Source: Archangium sp.
GTDB taxonomy: Bacteria; Myxococcota; Myxococcia; Myxococcales; Myxococcaceae
Length of the DNA: 34,476 bases
Assembly (NCBI GenBank): GCA_030681645.1
Contig: JAUXRX010000047.1
Span: forward strand, 1-34,476
Direction: 5' to 3'
Shown here: in pieces, positions 14,798-23,678 of the stretch
Layout: every line of letters starts with the position of its first letter
How positions within the stretch are numbered: position 1 is the stretch's first letter
Program-made: the position numbers and the translations under genes
Notes under the pieces: model-generated
What the model was told of the DNA's origin: nothing
Database searches by the model: none
The model's input: the letters and a program-made list of their open reading frames with translations, nothing else

Positions 14798-15925
14798 GTG
14801 AATCGTCTGTCTATCCTCATCGTGACGTTGGTCGCCGTTCAAGTGAGTGCGCAGAGCGCTCCCCCGGCGGCGCCTCCGGCCGCTCCGGCGACGACCACCA
14901 CCCAGACCCCCGCCGCCACGCCCGCGCCCGCGGCCGCGGCTCCGTCTGCAGGTTCAGCCGTGCTGACGCCTGAGCAGCTCGCCAAGCTGCGCGGCTTCTT
15001 CTTCAGCTTCAGCATCGACCACACCCTGGGCATGGGCACCTTCGTCAACCCGGAAGCGTTCGCGTACATGGCGGCGAACGTCAACGCGTTCATTTCCTAC
15101 CGCACCCGGCTGTTCGACAAGGCCCTGTCGATCGGTGTGCAGCCGTTCGGCCTGCTCGGCTTCACGTACGAGTACACGCTCTCCGACGCCTCGAACGGCC
15201 GTCGCTTGAGCTGGTCCGACGCCCGCGTCGCGATCTCGATGCCCGCGCTGATCAGGGAAGCGAACACGGGCATCGTGATCACCCCGTCGTTCAACGTCAT
15301 CGTGCCCACCACCATCGAGAGCTGGGGCGCCGGGCTGATTTCCCGCCTGGGCTTCGGCCTCTCGATGAACCGCAACTTCAAGACGCCCATCGGCCTGATC
15401 ATCGCGAACTTCGGTGGCCTGGCGACCATCGGTATCTACACCAACACCCAGAGCGTGGTGCGGCCGACGACCTTGCGCGACCTGTCCGGCAATCACCTGG
15501 TGCTCTGCCGCACCGGCGAGACGGCGTGCGGCATCAACAACAACAACTCGTTCCTCGCCTTCCAGGGCTCGCTCAACGTCACCTGGGTGGCGACCGACAG
15601 CGTCTTCCTCACCGTCGGCTACGGGCTCCAGGGTTCGTTCCGCTATGCCGCCGTCGCGGAGGTCGACCAGTTCACGGCCCCCACCCTCGACGTCAACGGC
15701 AACCCGGTCGCCCGGGTGGGCATGGTACGCGGCGCGGACATGCAGAGCGCCTCGGTGTCGCTCTCGGTCAACCTCACCGACGCGATCAGCGGCACGCTGT
15801 ACCTGGCGAACTTCGCCCCGCTGCTGACCGACGATCAGAAGTCGGTCCGGTTCCCGTTCGCCGACGTCACCGGGTTGAACAACAACAACACGGCCGTCGG
15901 CTTCTCGCTCTCCGCGACCTACTAG
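14798..15925 (+). CDS. Outer-membrane beta-barrel protein (porin-like)
   Basis: A 375-residue protein. The signal MNRLSILIVTLVAVQVSAQ is followed by an Ala/Pro/Thr-rich linker of ~35 residues (APPAAPPAAPATTTT). The rest alternates short amphipathic strands with Gly/Asn turns, such as LSIGVQPFGLLGFTYEYTL, GIVITPSFNVIVPTTIESW, GSLNVTWVATDSVFLTVGYG and SVSLSVNLTDAISGTLYL. It ends in an aromatic residue, GFSLSATY, the usual C-terminal signal for outer-membrane insertion by BAM. A small Cys pair in LCRTGETACGINNNNS may sit in an extracellular loop. No specific family could be named; the length suits a 12- to 16-stranded barrel. It is the first gene after a 376-bp intergenic region and has a strong ribosome-binding site. 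The GH5 gene follows after 23 bases. Confidence 0.82.
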   Translation: MNRLSILIVTLVAVQVSAQSAPPAAPPAAPATTTTQTPAATPAPAAAAPSAGSAVLTPEQLAKLRGFFFSFSIDHTLGMGTFVNPEAFAYMAANVNAFISYRTRLFDKALSIGVQPFGLLGFTYEYTLSDASNGRRLSWSDARVAISMPALIREANTGIVITPSFNVIVPTTIESWGAGLISRLGFGLSMNRNFKTPIGLIIANFGGLATIGIYTNTQSVVRPTTLRDLSGNHLVLCRTGETACGINNNNSFLAFQGSLNVTWVATDSVFLTVGYGLQGSFRYAAVAEVDQFTAPTLDVNGNPVARVGMVRGADMQSASVSLSVNLTDAISGTLYLANFAPLLTDDQKSVRFPFADVTGLNNNNTAVGFSLSATY

Positions 15926-15948
15926 CCGGCGCTCTGCCGCGGCGCTCC

Positions 15949-17745
15949 ATGATCCGGGTCGCCGGGGACAGGTTCGTCGACGAGCAGGGGCGAACCCTGG
16001 TGCTGCGGGGCGTGAACCTCGGAGGCAGCTCGAAGCTGCCCCGCACCGGCTCGAGCTTCGTGGGCCGGCCCTTTCCCCTCGAGGAAGCCGACGCGCACTT
16101 CGCGCGGTTGCAGCGCTGGGGGCTCACCACCGTCCGCCTCGTCGTCACCTGGGAAGCGCTCGAGCACGCGGGCCCGCGTCAATACGACCTCGCGTACCTC
16201 GACTTCCTCGAGGCGCTGATCCGCCGCGCAGGCGCTCATCACCTCGACGTCTTCATCGACTTCCACCAGGACGTGTGGAGCCGCTTCACCGGCGGTGACG
16301 GCGCGCCCGCGTGGACGTTGGAGGCAGCAGGCTTCGAGCTCGAGCACCTGCACGAGACGGGCGCGGCCTTCCTCGAGGCGAAGCACGAAGGGCCTGCCCC
16401 GAAGATGATCTGGCCCACCAACGCGGGGAAGCTGGGCGCCGCGACGATGTTCACGCTGTTCTTCGGCGGTGACACCTTCGCGCCCCGCGCGCAGGTCGAC
16501 GGCGTCAGCGCGCAGCGGTTCCTCCAGGAACACTTCTTCGGGGCGGTGGAGCAGGTGGTGCGCCGCGTCGCCGCGCTGCCCCACGTCTTCGGCATCGACC
16601 TGCTCAACGAGCCGTCGGCTGGCTACATCGGCTGGGAGAACCTGGCGTGGCCCGGCGCTCCGGTCGAGGTGGGGCTGATGCCTTCGCCCCTCCAGTCGAT
16701 GGCGCTGGGCATGGGCCGGAGCGTCGAGGTGAAGCGCTTTCACCGCGGGCTGCTGGGCCCGCGCGTGGTGGGCCGCGAGCTGATGAACCCGAAGCACCTG
16801 CGCGCGTGGCGGGCGGGAAAGCAGTGCGTGTGGCTCGAGCACGGGGTGTGGAGCGACGGGGCCGCGCCGAGGCTGGAAAAGCCGCAGCACTTCTCCCACG
16901 TCGCCGGGCGCAAGGTGTCGTTCGCCGCCGACTTCCTCGCCCCCTTCCTCGCCGAAGGCGCCGCGCGCGTTCACCGCCTCGCGCCCGCGCTGACGGTGCT
17001 GGTGCACGGCGAGCCGTTGCAGCCGGGCCCGCCGTGGAAGGGCACCGGGCCCGCGGCGTGGTCGCCGCACTGGTACGACGGCTTCGTGTTGTTCATGAAG
17101 GACTACCGGTCCTTCCTGGCCGCTGACGCCTTCACCCAGCGGCCGGTGTTCGGCGCGGGGCGCATTCGGAAGAGCTTCGAGCGGCAGCTGCGCAGGCTCG
17201 CCGGCGAGGCGCGTGAGCGGGGCCTGCCGCTGCTGGTGGGAGAGCTGGGCATCGCCTTCGATCTCCGCGGCGGCGCCGCGTATCGAACCGGCGACTACTC
17301 CCTTCAGCGCGCGGCGATGAACCGCACCCTCACCGCGGTGGAAGACGCAGGCGTGAGCGCGACGCTGTGGAACTACACGGCCGACAACACGCACGCGCAG
17401 GGCGACGGGTGGAATGGTGAAGACCTCTCGATCTTCAGCCTCGACTCACCGGAAGAAGCCCGCGCCCTCGACGCCGTGGTGCGGCCCCGCCCGCTCGCGC
17501 TCGCCGGCACCCCGCAGCGCTTCGGCTTCGACCTGAAGTCACGCCGCTTCGAGCTCACGCTTCGACACGAGCCCAACGTCACGGCGCCCTCGGAGCTGTA
17601 CGTACCGCGCCTTCACTATCCGAACGGTGCGCGCTTCGAGGTCTCTGCGGGGAAGATCGAGCACGACGCCGCGCGCCAGCTCGCCACGTGGACTCACCCG
17701 CCCTCGCCCGCCGAGCAGACGGTGACCATTTCGCCGGCCCCCTGA
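15949..17745 (+). CDS. GH5 glycoside hydrolase, endoglycoceramidase / steryl-glucosidase-like, apparently cytoplasmic
   Basis: A 598-residue protein with the GH5 (TIM-barrel) signatures: LVLRGVNLGG near the N-terminus, VFIDFHQDVWSRFTGGDGAP (substrate-side loop), FGIDLLNEP with acid/base E221, and LPLLVGELGIAF with nucleophile E432. The FHQDvWSRF.GG.GAP block is what I associate with the glycolipid-active members, endoglycoceramidases and fungal glucocerebrosidase/steryl-beta-glucosidases (GH5_12 type), which hydrolyse lipid-linked glucose. A C-terminal beta domain follows from about residue 510. There is no signal peptide at the chosen ATG, which suits an intracellular lipid glucosidase. The frame extends upstream, but only as antisense or shadow sequence of the barrel gene. 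GH5 is secure; the subfamily is inference. Confidence 0.88.
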   Translation: MIRVAGDRFVDEQGRTLVLRGVNLGGSSKLPRTGSSFVGRPFPLEEADAHFARLQRWGLTTVRLVVTWEALEHAGPRQYDLAYLDFLEALIRRAGAHHLDVFIDFHQDVWSRFTGGDGAPAWTLEAAGFELEHLHETGAAFLEAKHEGPAPKMIWPTNAGKLGAATMFTLFFGGDTFAPRAQVDGVSAQRFLQEHFFGAVEQVVRRVAALPHVFGIDLLNEPSAGYIGWENLAWPGAPVEVGLMPSPLQSMALGMGRSVEVKRFHRGLLGPRVVGRELMNPKHLRAWRAGKQCVWLEHGVWSDGAAPRLEKPQHFSHVAGRKVSFAADFLAPFLAEGAARVHRLAPALTVLVHGEPLQPGPPWKGTGPAAWSPHWYDGFVLFMKDYRSFLAADAFTQRPVFGAGRIRKSFERQLRRLAGEARERGLPLLVGELGIAFDLRGGAAYRTGDYSLQRAAMNRTLTAVEDAGVSATLWNYTADNTHAQGDGWNGEDLSIFSLDSPEEARALDAVVRPRPLALAGTPQRFGFDLKSRRFELTLRHEPNVTAPSELYVPRLHYPNGARFEVSAGKIEHDAARQLATWTHPPSPAEQTVTISPAP

Positions 17746-17782
17746 CCTCCTTGCGAAGCGGGGAGAGGTCGGCCGCAGGCCG
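17744..17782. terminator. Double hairpin between convergent genes
   Basis: GACCTC (17744-17749) pairs with GAGGTC (17765-17770), and CGGCC (17770-17774) pairs with GGCCG (17778-17782) around a three-base loop. It lies in the 52-bp gap between convergent stops, so bidirectional termination is plausible. The GGGGAGAGGTCGGC...GGGTGAGGGG text also matches a widespread intergenic palindrome type. Confidence 0.45.
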
Positions 17783-17797
17783 GGTGAGGGGCGCCCG

Positions 17798-18214
17798 TCA
17801 CCCGAGCGCATCCGCGGCGAGCCGGCACGCGTCTTCACAGCGCCTGCACGCCTCGGCGCACGCCAGGGTGGCCGGCGTCTGCTGCTGGGCCCGCAGGCAC
17901 TCGCGCTCGCAGGTCGCGCACGAGCGCGCACACTCGGTGAGCTGTTCCCGGGCCATGTCGACGGCGCCGCTGCTCTGCAGGTCGGTGGCGAGCAGGCTGG
18001 TGACCAGGCGCGCGGTGGTGCCGCAGTTGTCGGCGCACGCGAGATCGCGGCGCAGTGACGAGGCGGGCAGCGACGCGCCGAGGCACTCGTCGGCCCACGA
18101 GAAGCAGGCCACCTCGCAGTCGGTGCACGCCGCGATGGAGGCGATGATCTCCCCGGTGTCGATGACGAGGGCGTGGGAGGGAATCGGGTGCTGCTCGACC
18201 TGGCTGGTTTCCAT
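17798..18214 (-). CDS. Four-helix bundle copper-binding protein (DUF326, Csp-like)
   Basis: A 138-residue protein with 14 cysteines arranged in helical pairs: ACTDCEVAC, ADEC, CADNC, ECARSCATCEREC and CAEACRRCEDAC. This is the pattern of DUF326/copper storage proteins, four-helix bundles in which Cys side chains line the core and bind many Cu(I) ions. There is no Tat or Sec signal, which resembles the cytosolic Csp3 type. The ATG at 18214 gives a family-like N-terminus; the frame extends 74 codons upstream, but that part has no family features and lies in the divergent promoter region. It may buffer copper for the cell; a SCO/PCuAC copper-delivery pair lies 9 kb away in the window but is not linked. 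I saw no operator. Confidence 0.87.
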   Translation of the reverse strand: METSQVEQHPIPSHALVIDTGEIIASIAACTDCEVACFSWADECLGASLPASSLRRDLACADNCGTTARLVTSLLATDLQSSGAVDMAREQLTECARSCATCERECLRAQQQTPATLACAEACRRCEDACRLAADALG

Positions 18215-18392
18215 CTGGCGGGTCAGTGCACGTCTCCGGCCGCGCCGCGCGTCCCAGTACTCCGGGCCCCTTGCGCTCGTCACCCCGTCAAATTGAAGGC
18301 CGGTGTTCGCTCCAAAGCGAAGGACCCACGCCGCCAAGAGCGCGTCGCGCAAGCGAACCGGTCGCGGCATGTCGCTTGCGACAGGGCGCGTC

Positions 18393-18650
18393 ATGATGAG
18401 CTCGAGCTGGCTGTTCTGGATGATCTTCATGTTCATGTTCCTGATGCTGCCGGTCGGTTACGGCTCTGGATATCGACGATGGGGTGCGCCGCTCCCCCGC
18501 TACTTCCAGCAGCGCCGGGGAGATCGAGCCGCCGCCGCCGGGACCCCGATGGCGGTCAACGCCCTGGCCTGGGGCTGGGGCGGAGACTTCGTCTGGGGGA
18601 TCCTCTTCATCGGGGTGTGCTGGGCCGTCGTCGCCATGTTCTGGCGATGA
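18393..18650 (+). CDS. Small two-TM membrane protein
   Basis: About 85 residues. It begins MMSSSWLFWMIFMFMFLMLP, a very hydrophobic Met/Phe-rich first helix, followed by a basic, aromatic loop (GYGSGYRRWGAPLPRYFQQRR). The second helix is WGWGGDFVWGILFIGVCWAVVAMFW. The GTG/ATG choice is loose: ATGs at 18369, 18393 and 18396 are in frame, none with a strong Shine-Dalgarno. No family was recognised. It is divergent from the copper-binding protein gene and shares its 178-bp promoter region. The Met-rich first helix could contact copper, but that is speculation. Confidence 0.6.
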   Translation: MMSSSWLFWMIFMFMFLMLPVGYGSGYRRWGAPLPRYFQQRRGDRAAAAGTPMAVNALAWGWGGDFVWGILFIGVCWAVVAMFWR

Positions 18651-18747
18651 GCCGGTTCTGACCTGACGCGACCGTTCGGGGCCGGCTCGCGACCGCTGGG
18701 CGTCACGGCGCTCAGCCACGCTGCGCCCGGCCGTACCGTCACCCTCG

Positions 18748-19917
18748 ATGCGTCGAGCCCTGCTGCCCCTGACTCTCCTCTGCGTCTTCTCTCTGGGCTG
18801 GCCGCGCGTGCTGCGCGCGTGGCATGCGGCCGACCTCGAGCCGGTGCTCGACCGCTCGGCCGTGCACCCGCTCGCCGAGGGCCTGGCCCGGCATCAGCTC
18901 GGTGTGTGGACGGCGCAGACCCCGGCGGCCTCGGCGGCGCGCACCCGCGAGGCCAACCCGGAGTGGGACTTCATGGGCCGCACCTTCCTCGCCTGGTCCG
19001 CCGCCAACCTCGCGCTGCGTGAGCCGGCGCGGAAGGCAGAGCGCCTGGCGGCGATGGACCAGTTGATCGCGCGCACGCTCGAGCTCGAGGCGCGACACGG
19101 CTTTCGCTCCTTCCTGATGGCCTACGGGCAGGGCGATGGCTACGTGGCGCGGCCCGCCCGCAGCCTCTTCGTCGACGGCGAGGTGGCGCTGATGATCGCG
19201 CTCCGCCGCCTGGTGGAAGACCGTCCGGCCGACCGGGCCCTGCTGCAGGCGCGCCTCGCGGTGATGGAGCAGCAACTGCGCGCGAGCCCGCTCTTCGCCG
19301 CCGAGAGCTACCCCGACGAGTGCTGGACCTTCGACCACGCCAACGCGATGGCCGCGTTCCGCATCGCCGACGTCATCGACGGCACCGATCACTCCGCGCT
19401 CATCGCCGGCTGGCTGCGGGTGGCGAAGGAACGGCTGGTGGATCCGGCCACGGGGCTGCTGGTGTCGAGCTACCGCCTCGACGGCACGGTGAAGGACGGG
19501 CCCGAGGGCTCGACGATCTGGCTCACCGCGCACGCGCTCGATCTGATCGATCCTCCCTTCGCCGCGGATCAATACGCGCGGGCGCGGCTGCACCTCGATC
19601 ACTCCATCGCCGGCTTCTGGCTGGCGCGCGAGTGGCCGGCGGGCAGCGCGGCGCAGACCGACATCGACTCCGGCCTGCAGCTGCCCATCGTCGAGGCGAG
19701 CCCGTCGTCCTCGGCCTTCGCGTTGATGGCCGCGGCGAACTTCGGCGACTCCGAGGCGCTGGGCGGTCTCATGGCCTCGCTCACCTTCGCCGCGTTCCCC
19801 GTGCACGACGCCACCGGCACCCACTTCGCGGTGAGCAACGCGGTGGGCGACTCGGTCATCCTCTACGCGCTCACGCTCGGGCCCGCGTGGGACCTTGTGA
19901 AGCGGGGGCACCCGTGA
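18748..19917 (+). CDS. Exported alpha/alpha-toroid protein, possibly linalool dehydratase/isomerase-like
   Basis: A 389-residue protein with an N-terminal signal or anchor (MRRALLPLTLLCVFSLGW). The remainder is helix-rich, with repeated pairs typical of (alpha/alpha)6 barrels. Noticeable blocks are NPEWDFMGRTFLAWSAANLA, SYPDECWTFDHANAMAAFRI (a Cys beside Asp/His in the likely active-site cleft), GLLVSSYRLDGTVKDGPEGS, and STIWLTAHALDLI. The DECW.FDHANA segment and fold type recall the linalool dehydratase/isomerase-like domain, but I hold that call loosely; a glycosidase-like toroid is an alternative. The stop overlaps the start of a small membrane protein (GTGA at 19914), so the two are translationally coupled. 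No terpene genes are nearby. Confidence 0.7.
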   Translation: MRRALLPLTLLCVFSLGWPRVLRAWHAADLEPVLDRSAVHPLAEGLARHQLGVWTAQTPAASAARTREANPEWDFMGRTFLAWSAANLALREPARKAERLAAMDQLIARTLELEARHGFRSFLMAYGQGDGYVARPARSLFVDGEVALMIALRRLVEDRPADRALLQARLAVMEQQLRASPLFAAESYPDECWTFDHANAMAAFRIADVIDGTDHSALIAGWLRVAKERLVDPATGLLVSSYRLDGTVKDGPEGSTIWLTAHALDLIDPPFAADQYARARLHLDHSIAGFWLAREWPAGSAAQTDIDSGLQLPIVEASPSSSAFALMAAANFGDSEALGGLMASLTFAAFPVHDATGTHFAVSNAVGDSVILYALTLGPAWDLVKRGHP

Positions 19918-20171
19918 GGCGCGCGCTGCTCGTGGCCTCCGCCACGCTGTGGGCCGGGGCGCTGGTGGTCTCGGCGTTGGGGTGGACCGCGTCGCTGTCG
20001 GTGCTCTCGTTGACGACGCCGGAAGGCGAGTCGTTCGAGGTGGCCTTGCTCAAGTCGGTGGTGGTGCTGCTCAGCTGGTTCGGCGCGGTGATGGTGGCGC
20101 CGGTGCTGACGCTGACCTCCATGACCTGGTCGCTGCAGGCCCAGATTGAAGCCAGGCGAAGCTCAGTTTGA
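19914..20171 (+). CDS. Small membrane protein coupled to the toroid protein
   Basis: An 85-residue product starting at GTG 19914, which overlaps the preceding TGA by four bases; GGGGG lies upstream. It has two hydrophobic segments, LLVASATLWAGALVVSALGW and VVVLLSWFGAVMVAPVLTLT, separated by a short polar stretch (TTPEGESFEVALLKS), and a charged tail (QIEARRSSV). It is likely an inner-membrane partner of the upstream protein. No family was recognised. The tight coupling and conserved-looking hairpin topology are the evidence that it is real. Confidence 0.6.
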   Translation: MRRALLVASATLWAGALVVSALGWTASLSVLSLTTPEGESFEVALLKSVVVLLSWFGAVMVAPVLTLTSMTWSLQAQIEARRSSV

Positions 20172-20267
20172 TGGAGCCAGGCGCGGGGCCCTTCGCCAAG
20201 CGGCCGCATTGACTCACCCCGCGGCGGTGGCCCGGGGCGTGCTCCTGAGGGTGGCTCCAACACGAAC

Positions 20268-20273
20268 AAGGAG
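20268..20273 (+). promoter_or_regulatory. Shine-Dalgarno of the csbD-like gene
   Basis: AAGGAG with a six-base spacer before the ATG at 20280; it supports this very short gene as real. Confidence 0.7.
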
Positions 20274-20279
20274 CACACG

Positions 20280-20459
20280 ATGTCATCGTCACTCAAGAAC
20301 AAGGTGAAGGGCACGCTTCACGAGGCGAAGGGAAAGCTCAAGGAGGTTGCGGGGAAGATCACCGACAACCCCAAGCTCGAGGCGAAGGGCGTGGTGGAGA
20401 AGCTCAAGGGCAAGGCCGAACGAAAGCTCGGAGAGATCAAGAAGGTCGTGGGCGCGTGA
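20280..20459 (+). CDS. CsbD-family stress protein
   Basis: A 59-residue, Lys/Glu/Gly-rich hydrophilic protein: MSSSLKNKVKGTLHEAKGKL, then EVAGKITDNPKLEAKG, then EKLKGKAERKLGEIKKVVG. The repeated KGK..E..GK pattern is that of the CsbD-like family, small proteins induced by general stress (sigma-B regulon in Bacillus, phosphate or osmotic stress elsewhere) whose molecular role is unclear. A good Shine-Dalgarno (AAGGAG, spacer 6) precedes the ATG. The TGA overlaps the GTG of the DoxX gene by four bases, so the two form an operon. TTGACT at 20209-20214 could be a -35 box, but no matching -10 was found. Confidence 0.9.
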   Translation: MSSSLKNKVKGTLHEAKGKLKEVAGKITDNPKLEAKGVVEKLKGKAERKLGEIKKVVGA

Positions 20460-20824
20460 GCAGCCGGAAGACCCTGCTGATGAACGCCGCCACCGCGCTG
20501 TTGGTGGTGGTGTTCGTCGCGAGCGGTGTGGCGAAGCTCCTCGGGGTCCACCAGGTGAAGACGCTGTTCGGCCAGTTCGGACTTCCCCACTGGGCGCTGG
20601 TGGCGGTCGGCGCGGTGGAGCTCACCTGCGCGGGGCTCCTGCTGAGCTGGTCGACGCGCGCCTACGGGGCGCTGGGGCTGGCGATGGTGATGATCGGCGC
20701 GTCGCTGGCCCACGTGATGACCGGGGTGATGTTGCCGCTGCTCTTCGCCAACGCGATCCTCTGCTTCATCGCCGGGTGGGTGGTGCTTCAGCACCGGCCC
20801 TCGTTCCTCAAGGCGCCGGTCTGA
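20456..20824 (+). CDS. DoxX-like family membrane protein
   Basis: A 122-residue integral membrane protein with four hydrophobic helices: ATALLVVVFVASGVAKLLG, HWALVAVGAVELTCAGLLLS, YGALGLAMVMIGASLAHVMT and LLFANAILCFIAGWVVLQH. The opening 'f..sG..Kl.g...' and the 'G..El.gallLl' second helix are typical of DoxX/DoxX-like proteins, which are associated with quinone- or thiosulfate-linked electron transfer and with redox stress complexes. The GTG start overlaps the csbD-like stop, giving translational coupling and suggesting a shared stress function. It converges with the dienelactone hydrolase gene (nine bases between stops). Exact activity cannot be assigned. Confidence 0.82.
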   Translation: MSSRKTLLMNAATALLVVVFVASGVAKLLGVHQVKTLFGQFGLPHWALVAVGAVELTCAGLLLSWSTRAYGALGLAMVMIGASLAHVMTGVMLPLLFANAILCFIAGWVVLQHRPSFLKAPV

Positions 20825-20833
20825 GCAGCGTGG

Positions 20834-21561
20834 TCATGAGCTGGCTGTGAAGGCGGCGACCAGGGCGCGGAACGCCTCGTCGGCGGCGACGGGCTCCCAG
20901 CGGGGCCCTTCGTCGCGCATGAAGGTGTGCTCGGCGTCGAAGGTGCGCACCTGGAACGCCGTGCCCGCCTCGGCGAGCGCGGCGTGAATGCGCTGCCGGC
21001 CTTCCTTCGGAATGTGGGGGTCGCGCGTGCCCCAGATCATCAGCAGCTCGCCCCGAATCGCGGCAGCGTCGGCGAGGCTCTTCGCCGTGCCCACCGCCGC
21101 GCCCAACGTGTCTGAGTGCAGGCCCGTGGCGTAGCAGCACACCGTCACCTTCACCTCGGGCGCGCGCGCGGCACGGAAGGCGAGGTGCCCGCCGATGCAC
21201 CAGCCGCAACAGAACAACCGCCCGGCGTCCACGGCCGGCGCGCTGCGCAGGTAGAGCAGCGCCGTGGCGAGGTCCTCGTCGAACCACTCGAGGCGCATGC
21301 GGCCCGCGTCGTCGAGCGCGCGCTGGCGATCTTCCTCGAAGCGCAGCACCGTGCCGGACGGCTCGAGGCGGCCGTAGAGCTCGGGCGCGACCACCACGAA
21401 GCCATGCGCGGCCAGCCTGGTGCACAGGCGCAGGTGCGGCGCGGTGTGCTGGAAGATGTCGGAGTACGCGAGCACGCCGGGCCAGCGCCGCGGCGTGGCG
21501 GAGACCGGGGTGAAGACCCGGCACCGGAGCGGGCCCAGGTCGATGAGCTCACTCTCGACGT

Positions 21562-21565
<4 letters not shown>
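20834..21565 (-). CDS. Dienelactone hydrolase family protein
   Basis: A 243-residue alpha/beta hydrolase. The nucleophile elbow is GWCIGG with Cys123, in place of the usual Ser, as in dienelactone hydrolases. The acid is D182 in IWGTRDPHIP, and the base is H213 in AEHTFM. The classical enzyme opens dienelactone to maleylacetate, but many family members have other or unknown ester substrates. No ring-cleavage genes are nearby, so the substrate is open. The frame has no ATG or GTG near the family N-terminus. The best start is TTG at 21565, which overlaps the acetyl-CoA synthetase TGA as TTGA and makes the two genes translationally coupled. A start within the acs gene is less likely. Confidence 0.85.
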
Positions 21566-23517
<1,952 letters not shown>

Positions 23518-23678
23518 GGCGTCCCTCCAGGTGCTGAAGACGGTTCTACTCGGGCTGCGCAGCGCTTGCCGCCGATTGGTGGAGAGGGGGCGCTGCTCTG
23601 GCTGATTGAGCGCCCCACCTTGACCTCGGGGGCCATCGTCAGCACCATCCGCCCGCCTTCGCCCCGGGGAGTCCCCAC

